64,000 bases of DNA, from contig NZ_BAABLK010000015.1 in NCBI RefSeq assembly GCF_039544305.1, positions 57,488 through 121,487 of the forward strand. Direction: 5' to 3'. The notes beneath the pieces are model-generated. The model did not search any database and had not been told where the DNA came from. It saw only the letters and a list, made by a program, of their open reading frames with translations. The translations under genes were made by a program, and so were the position numbers. Shown here piece after piece: positions 9,078 through 17,299 of this stretch. This DNA is from Paeniglutamicibacter antarcticus_C. Lineage in GTDB: Bacteria > Actinomycetota > Actinomycetes > Actinomycetales > Micrococcaceae. The first letter of the stretch is position 1. The number at the start of each line of letters is the position of its first letter.

Positions 9078-9618
9078 CGCTCACCGCCATTGCTTCCCGG
9101 AGCTTTCTCAGGCTCCTGTTGATGTGTGACTTAACCGTTCCCAAGGGCAGGTTCATTCTCTCAGCGATGGTCGCGTGTGTCAGATCGCCTAAGAAAGCCA
9201 AATGAAGGATCTCCCGTTGCGGCGATCCCAACCGCTCAAGCGCATCTAGCACGAGGACGCGGTCAAGCACGTTGGACTCTGTATCGGTCGTGCTTTGCTC
9301 TGCATGGACCGTTTCGACCACCGCTGATTCGTTTCGTCGGGAACGGGTACGCAGGTCATAGAGATCGTGGATCTTGTTCCGCGTGATCCCCACCAGCCAG
9401 GGGCCCAGTGCCGCCTTGGCGGGGTCAAAAGCCCCGCGGGAACGCCATGCGGCTACGAATACCTGCTGAGCGATGTCCTCGGCATCCTGCCGGTTCTGCA
9501 CCGCACGCAGTGCCAAGGTGAAAACCAGCGGGGAGAACCTTTCGTAGACGCCCCGCATGGCTTCGGGATCACCGGCGCAGAAGGCTCGGCCAAGCGCCTC
9601 GACATCCTGCGAATCCAT
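9064..9618 (-). CDS. ECF RNA polymerase sigma factor, SigK-like
   Basis: 184 residues with region 2 near residues 10-80 (QNRQDAEDIAQQVFVAAWRS) and region 4 near 118-172 (HLAFLGDLTHATIAERMNLP, then LGTVKSHINRSLRKLRE). No region 1 or 3 is present, as expected for group 4 sigma factors. The ATG at 9618 was chosen because GGAGG lies before it; the longer frame adds 16 unconvincing residues. Anti-sigma follows with overlap; a class F sortase and a DUF4397 protein precede it by 53 bases and in-line. It probably controls this envelope module and itself, but I could not identify a matching promoter motif. Confidence 0.9.
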   Translation of the reverse strand: MDSQDVEALGRAFCAGDPEAMRGVYERFSPLVFTLALRAVQNRQDAEDIAQQVFVAAWRSRGAFDPAKAALGPWLVGITRNKIHDLYDLRTRSRRNESAVVETVHAEQSTTDTESNVLDRVLVLDALERLGSPQREILHLAFLGDLTHATIAERMNLPLGTVKSHINRSLRKLREAMAVSDATS

Positions 9619-9671
9619 CCCCACCTCCACCCAAGGGCCCTGCGCAGAGCGCTGAGGCCATGGCATGGATA

Positions 9672-10358
9672 CTATCCTGCCGGGATGGCCGTGACAATGA
9701 TGTTGTCGTCGTAGCTTTGTCGGTCCTTGTCCCAGCGCCCCCCGCAGGTAAAAAGCACGAGTTTCCGCTCCCCCGTATCGGAGAAATACGGACCCAGGTC
9801 AAGGGTTTCCTTGTGTAGTTGTTCCACGTCAGCGACTTTCCAGAGGCTTGTCGCACCCTTCGTGTCGACGATTTCGATCGTTTGGCCCGCGCGCGATTCA
9901 CGCAGGTCGTAGAGCGGTCCGCGAGGGGTCGGAATGGATCCCGCGTGCGCGGCAATGATGGTGCTCCCGGATTTATCCGATGGAGCCGCCGAGTACCGGT
10001 ACCAGCCCGCGATCGCCGCGTCATCGGGCACTTCCATGGCCCCGTCCTCGGCAATGCCCACCTCCGATGCGAGCATGTCGGCCTTGATGGCGGGATAGCG
10101 GATCCGGGCAGGTGCAGGAAGGGCCTTGCCGGCGGGCTTGACGCTTGCGTCCTTGACCTGGATCTCGGGCAGGACCTGCACAGGCGCAGGGGCCGGCGCC
10201 GTTCGCTTCATGGGGGAAAGCGATGACGACGCCGGCGCACTGACGGTGGCGACCCCCCTGGGGGGAAGGAGGCCGCCGGCGGTGCGCGGGGACACACTTG
10301 AAGTTGCGCCCCCGAGCACGATCAGGGCCACCGCGGCGATGCCGGGAAGCCGGTTCAT
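9672..10358 (-). CDS. Class F sortase
   Basis: A membrane-anchored transpeptidase/hydrolase of 228 residues. It has an N-terminal signal anchor (about 5-20) and a Pro/Ala-rich linker (40-85). The sortase barrel has catalytic His138 (IIAAHAGS), Cys205 (LVLFTCGGRW) and a likely Arg213 before YDDNIIVTA. Length and the TCGG...DN pattern fit actinobacterial class F. It lies 5 bases after the DUF4397 gene and 53 bases before the sigma gene. Class F enzymes usually have no fixed partner gene, so the neighbour may be a substrate, although that protein lacks a standard LPXTG. Confidence 0.88.
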   Translation of the reverse strand: MNRLPGIAAVALIVLGGATSSVSPRTAGGLLPPRGVATVSAPASSSLSPMKRTAPAPAPVQVLPEIQVKDASVKPAGKALPAPARIRYPAIKADMLASEVGIAEDGAMEVPDDAAIAGWYRYSAAPSDKSGSTIIAAHAGSIPTPRGPLYDLRESRAGQTIEIVDTKGATSLWKVADVEQLHKETLDLGPYFSDTGERKLVLFTCGGRWDKDRQSYDDNIIVTAIPAG

Positions 10359-10363
10359 GATGC

Positions 10364-11182
10364 CTACTTTCGGATGGTTGCCGGACGCAGCTTGCGACCG
10401 AAGAAGGCGAAGCCTGCCAAAAGGATCGCGCCGAAACCAACGAGCAGTCCCTGTGCGGCCATGGGGTCCTTGACCTCGGCGGTGCCGGTCGGCACCCCGC
10501 CCGGGGCCGAGCCGAGTCCGGAGATCGACTGGGTGGCCAAGGCAAGGTTGTCATCGTCCAAGCTGCCCCAGGCGTAGACAATCGTGCCGGTGCCTTCCTT
10601 GACCATGACGTCGGCGGGTCCGATCAATGGATCGGTGGTGCCGGCAGCGGCGACGGACGCGGAGACTGTGCCTGCGGGCAGAACGAGCTTTTCCTCATTG
10701 GGGTTTTCCAGCCCGGTGATCACCGCGTCCTTGCCGGCGAGCACATCGACGGCCGGTGCGGCTGCCACGTGGCGGACCGTGAGACGTCCGTCTCCCGCCT
10801 TGACCTTGGAGGTGTCATTGGTGAACAGGGTGGCGGTGGGCTTGCCGTCGGCGCCCAAGTGCGCCGCTGCGGTGTAGCTTCCACCCGCGGCAAGCTTCAA
10901 GTCAACGGGGCCGATGGCCGGGGAGCTGTCATCCTTGGCATCCGCTGCGGTGATGGCCACCGTGTAGGTGCCCTCGGCAAGTTCCAGCGGGCCTGCCATG
11001 TCGCCGGGCTTGAAATCATCAAGGGTCAGCTTGCCGTTGACGTAGACATCGACCGGGAGGTCCGGGACCCCGTGGAAAACGGAGAGCTGCGCGTCGCTCG
11101 GGGCAGCATACCCGGGCGCCGCCCCGAGGCCGATCATGCTGAATCCTGCGACCGCTGCGATGATGGTGGTTCTCTTGCGCAT
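10364..11182 (-). CDS. DUF4397 domain-containing exported protein
   Basis: 272 residues with a Sec signal peptide (basic MRKR, hydrophobic core, cleavage likely after GYA near 26). Two related beta domains of the DUF4397 type follow: one begins SVFHGVPDLPVDVYVNGK, the second RHVAAAPAVDVLAG. A low-complexity Gly/Pro segment, one membrane span (about 243-263) and a basic end RKLRPATIRK close the protein. The C-terminus has the layout of a sortase signal, but only GVPTG stands where LPXTG would be. AAGG lies upstream of the ATG. It is first in the module and is probably a surface protein anchored by the sortase or by its own span. Confidence 0.87.
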   Translation of the reverse strand: MRKRTTIIAAVAGFSMIGLGAAPGYAAPSDAQLSVFHGVPDLPVDVYVNGKLTLDDFKPGDMAGPLELAEGTYTVAITAADAKDDSSPAIGPVDLKLAAGGSYTAAAHLGADGKPTATLFTNDTSKVKAGDGRLTVRHVAAAPAVDVLAGKDAVITGLENPNEEKLVLPAGTVSASVAAAGTTDPLIGPADVMVKEGTGTIVYAWGSLDDDNLALATQSISGLGSAPGGVPTGTAEVKDPMAAQGLLVGFGAILLAGFAFFGRKLRPATIRK

Positions 11183-11431
11183 GGTGTCTACCTTCCAGAT
11201 GCCCCATCAGGGGAGTTGGTGTGATATCCCTTACTTCCCCCGAAGTCGGCACCTTGGATGCAGAAGATGCAAAGAAGTTTTTTAATAGCCGTTCCTCGTC
11301 TCCGGCCACATGCGGCACATCATTTCCCATGGCCTGGGATCCGTCAGCCTGTGCGCAAGAGGGCGACCCGCCGCCGGCGCAATGCCGGTCACGGGTCGCT
11401 TCTATGGCTGCCGACGAGGAGGCGTCAACCT

Positions 11432-12067
11432 CTACGTTGCATCTTGCCCGGCAAGTGCCTTCACGATCTGCGGCAGCAACGCCCGGAAAGCGCGGCCGCG
11501 GTGGCTGATCGCGTTCTTTTCCTTAGCGGAAAGTTCTGCCACGGAGACCTCGTAGCCGGCAGGCTGAAGGATCGGGTCGTAGCCAAACCCGCCGGTGCCC
11601 CGGCGCTCATGCAGCAGCGTGCCGGCAAGGTGCCCAAGCTCCACAGCCACCAGGCCCGCGGGGGTTGCAAGGGCAGCGGCGCAGACAAACGAGGCGCTGC
11701 GGTGTTTCTCAGCGATGTCGCCGAGTTGTCCCAGCAGCAGATCAATGTTCGCTTCGTCGTCCCCGTGCTTGCCGGACCAACGCGCGGAGAAGATTCCCGG
11801 GGCCCCTCCGAGCACGGCGACCGAAAGGCCGGAATCATCGGCAATGGCCACCAGCCCGGTGGCGTCGCATACCGCACGGGCCTTGAGCAACGCATTGCCC
11901 TCGAAGGTCACTTCATCCTCAACGATATCCGGGGCCCCCACCGCGCCGGCGTCGACGACCTGGGTGTCGACATCAAGTCCCGGGACCTGGTCGCGCAGCA
12001 GCTCGCGAAGTTCCCTGAGCTTGCCTTGGTTGTGGGTGGCCAGTACCAGCCGCGGGGCTGGACTCAC
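11432..12067 (-). CDS. rdgB: Non-canonical purine NTP pyrophosphatase (RdgB/HAM1)
   Basis: Hydrolyses ITP, dITP and XTP to monophosphates and so keeps deaminated purines out of nucleic acids. It is 211 residues. It has the N-terminal signature LATHNQGKLRELRELL, the central ADDSGLSVAVLGGAPGIFSAR and the C-terminal EKNAISHRGRAF, all typical of the family. It starts with GTG overlapping the rph stop (GTGA), so it is translationally coupled to rph. The order murI, MBL, rph, rdgB equals that of M. tuberculosis Rv1338-Rv1341. Confidence 0.95.
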   Translation of the reverse strand: MSPAPRLVLATHNQGKLRELRELLRDQVPGLDVDTQVVDAGAVGAPDIVEDEVTFEGNALLKARAVCDATGLVAIADDSGLSVAVLGGAPGIFSARWSGKHGDDEANIDLLLGQLGDIAEKHRSASFVCAAALATPAGLVAVELGHLAGTLLHERRGTGGFGYDPILQPAGYEVSVAELSAKEKNAISHRGRAFRALLPQIVKALAGQDAT

Positions 12068-12819
12068 GCGTCTTGGCCCAGGGTTGCGCGCTGGATGCTT
12101 CCCAGCTCGGTGGTGCCCAGCAATGCCAGGTCAAGCAGGGAGTCCAGTTCGGCTCGGTTGAATGCTGCGCCCTCTGCTGTGCCCTGGACCTCGACGAAGT
12201 CACCTGCACCGGTGACCACGACGTTCATGTCGGTCTCGGCGCGCACGTCCTCCTCGTAGGGAAGGTCCAGCATCGGGGTGCCATCGATGATTCCCACGGA
12301 GATCGCAGCGACGGAATCGGTGAGCACCGTCGCGTTCTTGCGTACCAGCTTGTTTTCCCTGGCCCATTCGATGGCCTCGGCCAGTGCGATGTAGGCTCCG
12401 GTGATCGCCGCGGTGCGGGTTCCGCCGTCTGCCTGCAATACGTCGCAGTCCAGCACTATCGTGTTCTCACCCAATGCCTTGGTATCGATGACCGCGCGCA
12501 GCGATCGGCCGATCAGCCGGGAGATCTCATGGGTGCGTCCGCCGATCTTGCCCTTGACCGACTCGCGGCCGTTGCGGGTGTTGGTGGCCCGGGGCAGCAT
12601 GGCGTACTCGGCGGTGACCCAGCCGGCGCCCTGGCCCTTGAGCCAGCGCGGCACGCCCTCGGTGAAGGAGGCGGTGCACAGCACCTTGGTGTTGCCGAAT
12701 TCGATCAAGGCCGAACCCTCGGCTTGCTTGGACCAACCACGGGTAATGGTGATCTCACGGAGTTGGTCGACTGCGCGCCCGTCGGCGCGCACTGTTGGGG
12801 TGCTTGGTGCTGAAGTCAT
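12064..12819 (-). CDS. rph: Ribonuclease PH
   Basis: A phosphorolytic 3'-to-5' exoribonuclease that trims tRNA 3' ends. At 251 residues it has family length. Typical blocks are VLCTASFTEGVPRWLKGQG, YAMLPRATNTRN (Arg-rich active-site loop), the TIVLDCDVLQADGGTRTAAI phosphate-binding region and the DLPYEEDVRAE metal-binding segment. TAGACT lies 7 bases before the ATG and I see no Shine-Dalgarno, so the gene may have its own leaderless promoter in addition to readthrough from upstream. It overlaps rdgB by 4 bases. Confidence 0.95.
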   Translation of the reverse strand: MTSAPSTPTVRADGRAVDQLREITITRGWSKQAEGSALIEFGNTKVLCTASFTEGVPRWLKGQGAGWVTAEYAMLPRATNTRNGRESVKGKIGGRTHEISRLIGRSLRAVIDTKALGENTIVLDCDVLQADGGTRTAAITGAYIALAEAIEWARENKLVRKNATVLTDSVAAISVGIIDGTPMLDLPYEEDVRAETDMNVVVTGAGDFVEVQGTAEGAAFNRAELDSLLDLALLGTTELGSIQRATLGQDA

Positions 12820-12895
12820 GGCTTCAAGTCTAGTCTCCGTGCCGTGCCCGCCACGTCAACCCGACCAGGTCGATGCAGATCGGTAAAGAGTGTTG

Positions 12896-13807
12896 CTACT
12901 TGCGCTTGGACCTGGACTTGGTTCCCTGCCACTCGCGGTTCGGAGACGAGCGCACGATGGAGACCGGTGCAGTGGGAAGGGACTTGGGGGTGCCCAGCTG
13001 CGAGCCGGAGAACACCCCGTAAGTGACACCGGAGACCGCCACGGCGATGCCCCCGGAGTAGACCTCCTTGGCCTCGTTGACCACGGTGTTGATATCCGTC
13101 CACACGGGGATGTGGGTCAGCAGCAGGCGTTCGGCCCCGGCCTCGGTCGCTGCCTGGCCGGCACGGCGTCCAGTGAGGTGTACGCCCTTGATCGCATCGT
13201 CGCGGCCCTCCTCGAAGGCCGCTTCGCACAGGAACATGTCGGCCCCACGGGCCGCTTCAACGAGTTCCGGACAGGAGTCCGTGTCGCCCGAATACGTCAG
13301 CACGCTGGTTTGCATCGTCCCGTCGGCCATCGGCTCGGTGGCCTCCACACGAAGGGCGTACGATTCCTCGATGGGGTGGCGCACCGGGTAGGGGGTGATG
13401 GAAAACGGCCCGATCTTCACCGGTTCGTGCGCGCTCCAGTGCTGGAAATCGAAGTCGGGGTGCATTCCCTCTTCCAGCGCAAGACCATAGGCGGTGGCCA
13501 TCCTATCCGCCGTGGCGGCAGGTCCGTGCACGAGCATCCTCTCCCGACCCCAGCCCGCCGGGTCCCAGCGGATGGCCACGTGCATGCCGCACAGATCCAT
13601 GCAGTGGTCCGGGTGCAGGTGCGAGATGAAGATCGCGTCAAGATCCTTGATGTCCGTGTATCGCTGCAGCACGCCCAACGCCCCGGAGCCCAAATCCAGC
13701 AGGATTTTCCAGTCGCGTTCGCCGTCGAACGCGGTGATCAGGTAGCAGGAGGCAGGTGATCCCGGACCGGGGAAAGACCCGGTACAGCCAATGATCGTCA
13801 GCTTCAT
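12896..13807 (-). CDS. Metallo-beta-lactamase fold hydrolase, Rv1339-like
   Basis: 303 residues of RNase Z/phosphodiesterase-type MBL fold. The N-terminus MKLTIIGCTGSFPGPGSPAS and the metal site FISHLHPDHCMDLCG (HxHxDH) are clear. Later metal ligands include the YSGDTDSC and LLLTHIPVW motifs. Its ATG overlaps the murI stop (ATGA). Gene order matches M. tuberculosis Rv1339, which has been reported as an atypical cyclic-AMP phosphodiesterase, so that activity is a reasonable hypothesis here. A Lys/Arg-rich tail (KSRSKRK) ends the protein. A 76-base gap to rph follows. Confidence 0.87.
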   Translation of the reverse strand: MKLTIIGCTGSFPGPGSPASCYLITAFDGERDWKILLDLGSGALGVLQRYTDIKDLDAIFISHLHPDHCMDLCGMHVAIRWDPAGWGRERMLVHGPAATADRMATAYGLALEEGMHPDFDFQHWSAHEPVKIGPFSITPYPVRHPIEESYALRVEATEPMADGTMQTSVLTYSGDTDSCPELVEAARGADMFLCEAAFEEGRDDAIKGVHLTGRRAGQAATEAGAERLLLTHIPVWTDINTVVNEAKEVYSGGIAVAVSGVTYGVFSGSQLGTPKSLPTAPVSIVRSSPNREWQGTKSRSKRK

Positions 13808-14733
13808 GAGGCACTCGCTTTCGAATGGGCCACCATCTGCGGGGTAATCATCGAGATGGAGCCGGTCGGATAGTGGGCTGCGACGTGGTCGACTTGTTCG
13901 ACCGCGAGCACTTCCGGGCCCAGGAAGCGCCTGGCCAGGATCTCAAAACTCGTTGCGTCGCCCGTGGCGAGGAACTGGTGCGTGGGTTCTTCTTCCCCGG
14001 TGCGTGCCAGGTCGTTGCCCATCAGCGCGCGATAGACGTCCTTGGCCGTTTCCTCGGCGCTGGAGACCAGGGTGACGTCCTGGCCCATGACGTAGGAGAT
14101 CGCGCCGGTGAGCAGCGGATAGTGGGTGCAGCCCAGCACCAGGGTGTCCACGCCGGCTTCCTTGAGCGGAGCAAGGTAGGCCTCGGCGGTTTCCATGAGC
14201 TCGGTCCCGGTGGTGATCCCGTTTTCCACGAACTCGACGAAACGTGGGCAGGCAACGGAGGTGATCGAGTAGTGCGGGGCTGCGGCGAACGCATCCTCGT
14301 AGGCACGGGAGCCGATGGTTGCCAGGGTCCCGATGACCCCGATCTTTCCGTTGCGTGTCGCCGAAACGGCGCGGCGCACGGCCGGTTGGATGACTTCGAC
14401 CACGGGGATCCCGTAGCGAGCGGTGTAGCGTTCGCGTGCATCGCGCAACACGGCGGCGGAGGCGGAGTTGCAGGCAATCACCAGCAGCTTGACCCCGGCA
14501 TCGACCAGTTCATCCATCACGCCCAAGGCGTTGGCCCGCACTTGGGCGATCGGCAGCGGCCCGTAGGGTGAGTTCGCGGTGTCCCCGACATAGAGCGTGG
14601 ATTCGCCCGGGAGCTGGTCAATGATGGCGCGTGAAACGGTCAGGCCGCCGACCCCGGAGTCGAAGATCCCCAACGGGGCATCTGCCCGGGGCCGCTCGGA
14701 TGGTCGCTTATCGCTAGGGGACACACTTGTCAT
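13804..14733 (-). CDS. murI: Glutamate racemase
   Basis: Makes D-glutamate for peptidoglycan by cofactor-independent racemisation. 309 residues. It carries GIFDSGVGGLTVSRAI (Asp base), YVGDTANSPYG, the first catalytic cysteine in LVIACNSASAA and the second in LVLGCTHYPLL. The N-terminal ~20 residues are a Ser/Lys/Arg-rich extension. Upstream is DUF2017 with a 65-base gap; downstream it overlaps the MBL gene by four bases. Confidence 0.95.
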   Translation of the reverse strand: MTSVSPSDKRPSERPRADAPLGIFDSGVGGLTVSRAIIDQLPGESTLYVGDTANSPYGPLPIAQVRANALGVMDELVDAGVKLLVIACNSASAAVLRDARERYTARYGIPVVEVIQPAVRRAVSATRNGKIGVIGTLATIGSRAYEDAFAAAPHYSITSVACPRFVEFVENGITTGTELMETAEAYLAPLKEAGVDTLVLGCTHYPLLTGAISYVMGQDVTLVSSAEETAKDVYRALMGNDLARTGEEEPTHQFLATGDATSFEILARRFLGPEVLAVEQVDHVAAHYPTGSISMITPQMVAHSKASAS

Positions 14734-14798
14734 GGTCTAAGAAGCCTACGTGGTTTATCGGGCCAACAGCCAGCAAGCCCGACACAGTGTTGCCCGGC

Positions 14799-15368
14799 TC
14801 ACAATGATTTCAGCAGTGCCTGCATCAGTGATTCCTGCAGCCAGCTGACGAAGTTGTAGACCAGCGCCAAGTATTCATCGACGCTTTCGGCTTTCGACCA
14901 GTCATCCTGGGCATGGATCCGTGCTGCGTCTTGCTCGTCCACCAAACCCAGCCGTTCGGCCAGCACCAGGCGTACATCGTTCAGCGCGGCGGCAAAGCGC
15001 GGGGCCGTTTCGTCGCTGAGCAGGACGTTGCCTGATTCGAGCAACAGTGCTGCTTCACGCAGCGCACCGATCTTAGACTCACGGATGCCGCGTTCGGAAA
15101 GCCGGCGGAATTCCAGCGAGACTTGCGCGTCATCCGGGTCGGCATCGGGCAGCAGGCGCTTGGTGGCGCTGTCCGTGGGGGCGGCGAAATCGGCCTTGTG
15201 TGCGTGCGGGTCCAGCCCGACCATCGCCCAGAGCGGATCCTCGTCCTCGGTCCGTTCGGGTTCCAGCAACGTGATGACGTCCTGGAATAGGCCACGGAGC
15301 AACTGGCGTTCGGCGGCCTCGAAGCTCGCCGAGTATCCGCGTCGTGTACTTCTGAATGCCCGTGCCAT
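14799..15368 (-). CDS. DUF2017 domain-containing protein
   Basis: A conserved actinobacterial protein of unknown function, 189 residues and largely helical. It starts MARAFRSTRRGYSASFEAAE and contains a conserved acidic/Leu-rich C-terminal half (DVRLVLAERLGL, then EYLALVYNFVSWLQESLMQA). The ATG at 15368 lies 2 bases after the clpS stop; the longer frame would run into clpS. Its M. tuberculosis counterpart Rv1332 also follows clpS. Constant linkage suggests a role tied to ClpS or proteolysis, but no activity can be assigned. Confidence 0.85.
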   Translation of the reverse strand: MARAFRSTRRGYSASFEAAERQLLRGLFQDVITLLEPERTEDEDPLWAMVGLDPHAHKADFAAPTDSATKRLLPDADPDDAQVSLEFRRLSERGIRESKIGALREAALLLESGNVLLSDETAPRFAAALNDVRLVLAERLGLVDEQDAARIHAQDDWSKAESVDEYLALVYNFVSWLQESLMQALLKSL

Positions 15369-15370
15369 AT

Positions 15371-15676
15371 CTAGGCAGCATCCGCCTTCGCCAGGGTGGC
15401 CCACAGTCCGAAGCCATGCATGGCGCTCACGTCGGTCTCGATTTTCTCGCGACTTCCGGTGGCCACGGTGCTGCGGCCGTCCTGATGGACCTGCATCATC
15501 AGCTTCTCCGCTTTCGACTCGGAGTAGCCGAAGTAGGAACGGAAGACGTAGCTGACGTAGCTCATGAGATTGACCGGGTCGTTCCAGACAATCAAGTTGT
15601 AGGGCTGATCTAGTTCGTGTGCTTGTACCTGCTCCACGTGCTCAAGCACATCGGGCATCGCAGTCATGGTTGGCAT
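15371..15676 (-). CDS. clpS: ATP-dependent Clp protease adaptor ClpS
   Basis: A 101-residue adaptor that delivers N-degron proteins to the ClpC/ClpA unfoldase. The core YNLIVWNDPVNLMSYVSYVF (Asn and Asp of the N-end binding pocket), the following MQVHQDGRSTVATGSREKIE and GFGLWATL are typical. The start is set at the ATG at 15676 because TAGAAT ends 7 bases before it and no ribosome binding site is present, which fits a leaderless mRNA. An ATG three codons upstream would lie inside that spacer. Confidence 0.93.
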   Translation of the reverse strand: MPTMTAMPDVLEHVEQVQAHELDQPYNLIVWNDPVNLMSYVSYVFRSYFGYSESKAEKLMMQVHQDGRSTVATGSREKIETDVSAMHGFGLWATLAKADAA

Positions 15677-15683
15677 AGAATCC

Positions 15684-15689
15684 ATTCTA
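15684..15689 (-). promoter_or_regulatory. -10 box for leaderless clpS transcript
   Basis: TAGAAT on the minus strand, 7 bases before the clpS ATG. The distance equals the usual -10 to +1 spacing, so the mRNA would start at the start codon. No convincing -35 is visible. Confidence 0.55.
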
Positions 15690-15962
15690 CGACCGGGCAG
15701 CAAAGATGCGAACCCGGCAGCGCAGCCAGCGGCGTATGGCGCCGCTTCATCACCAGTGCAAGCGCGCGGACACGGAACCCGGAGCGCCCTGTTGGGCGTG
15801 ACGGGTCTAGAGTGACTACTAACGTTTGCGTATTCGATGCCGTTTGGGCCCCGCCAGCTGCGGCCCCGTGGCTGTGCGGCCAACGAGCCGGTCAACGGCG
15901 CAAACACCCGCCTTACGCGATTTCCGTCCCAATCCCCCCCCGTTGCGAGGAGCCCACCTGCT

Positions 15963-17276
15963 ATGTGGCAGCAGTCAACCTCATTGTTCACCGACCACTA
16001 CGAATTGACGATGCTGCAGGCTTCCCTGCACTCGGGAGCAGCCCACCGCCCCAGCGTCTTTGAGGCGTTCGCCCGCAGGCTGCCCGAGGGCAGGCGCTAC
16101 GGCGTGGTGGCAGGCACCGGCCGGATCCTGGAGGGAATCAAGGACTTCCGTTTCACTGACGAACAGCTTCGCTTCCTCTCGGACACCAAGGTCGTGGACG
16201 CCACCACCGTGAAGTACCTGGAGAACTTCTCCTTCGGCGGAAACGTCCACGGATACGCCGAAGGAGAAATCTACTTCCCCAACTCCCCGGTGCTCAGTGT
16301 CGAATCGACGTTCGCCGAGGCCTGCGTGCTGGAGACCTTCATCCTCTCGGCGCTGAACCACGACTCGGCCATCGCCTCTGCCGCATCACGCATGATTGCC
16401 TCCGCGGGAGAGCGTCCGTGCATCGAAATGGGATCGCGGCGCACGCAGGAGCATTCTGCCGTTGCCGCGGCACGCGCCGCAGTCATCGCCGGGTTCCACG
16501 CGACATCGAACCTCGAAGCGGGGCACCGCTACGGGATCAAGACCGTGGGAACCGCGGCGCACTCCTTCACCCTGCTCCATGATTCAGAGCGCGCCGCGTT
16601 CCAGGCCCAGGTTGCCTCCCTTGGTGCGGACACCACGTTGCTGGTTGACACCTACGACGTGGAAGCCGGTGTGCGCACCGCCGTGGAGGTGGCCGGCCCG
16701 GAGCTCGGCGCCGTACGCCTGGATTCCGGGGACCTGGTCGAGCAGGCGCGCTGGGTTCGGACGCTGCTCGATGACCTGGGCAACGAGAACACCCGCATCA
16801 TGGTCACCTCCGACCTCGACGAATACGCGATCGCCGCGCTGCAATCGGCCCCCGTGGACGCCTACGGAGTGGGCACCTCGCTGGTCACCGGTTCCGGGTA
16901 CCCCACGGCCTCGATGGTCTACAAGCTGGTTTCCCGCCAAAACGACAACGGCGAGTTCGTCGATGTCGCGAAGGCCGCGACGAACAAGACCTCCGTGGGC
17001 GGACGAAAGTACGCAGTACGCCGATTGAACGAACGTGGACGGGCCACAGATGAACTCATTGGCATCGGAGAGATCCCGCCAACGGATGCGAACGACCGCG
17101 CGCTGCTGACCCAATTCGTGAGCGCGGGCGAGATCGATTTCAGCTACGCCGGGGCCGAAGGCGTACGCCGTGCCGTGGCGCGCCACAACGATTCGATCCA
17201 GGAGATGCCCGGTAGTTCCCGCCGCCTGCAGCGCGGCGAACCAGTGATCCCCACCCACTTCATAGACGAAAACTAA
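15963..17276 (+). CDS. pncB: Nicotinate phosphoribosyltransferase
   Basis: Joins nicotinate to PRPP to give nicotinate mononucleotide (NAD salvage). 437 residues. It begins MWQQSTSLFTDHYELTMLQA, the family start, and contains EMGSRRTQEHSAVAAARAAV, NLEAGHRYGIKTVGTAAHSF (catalytic His region), RLDSGDLVEQARWVR and VGTSLVTGSGYP. The ATG at 15963 has GAGGAG upstream; the frame itself opens 42 codons earlier without a good start. It diverges from clpS and is followed after 23 bases by pncA, so nicotinamide can pass to nicotinate and on to NAMN. Confidence 0.95.
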   Translation: MWQQSTSLFTDHYELTMLQASLHSGAAHRPSVFEAFARRLPEGRRYGVVAGTGRILEGIKDFRFTDEQLRFLSDTKVVDATTVKYLENFSFGGNVHGYAEGEIYFPNSPVLSVESTFAEACVLETFILSALNHDSAIASAASRMIASAGERPCIEMGSRRTQEHSAVAAARAAVIAGFHATSNLEAGHRYGIKTVGTAAHSFTLLHDSERAAFQAQVASLGADTTLLVDTYDVEAGVRTAVEVAGPELGAVRLDSGDLVEQARWVRTLLDDLGNENTRIMVTSDLDEYAIAALQSAPVDAYGVGTSLVTGSGYPTASMVYKLVSRQNDNGEFVDVAKAATNKTSVGGRKYAVRRLNERGRATDELIGIGEIPPTDANDRALLTQFVSAGEIDFSYAGAEGVRRAVARHNDSIQEMPGSSRRLQRGEPVIPTHFIDEN

Positions 17277-17299
17277 GCACGGCGGAAGGATAAGGCCAT

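Noticed and set aside
11258..12259. A 333-residue plus-strand frame over rdgB and rph
   Set aside because: Antisense shadow covering two recognisable genes.
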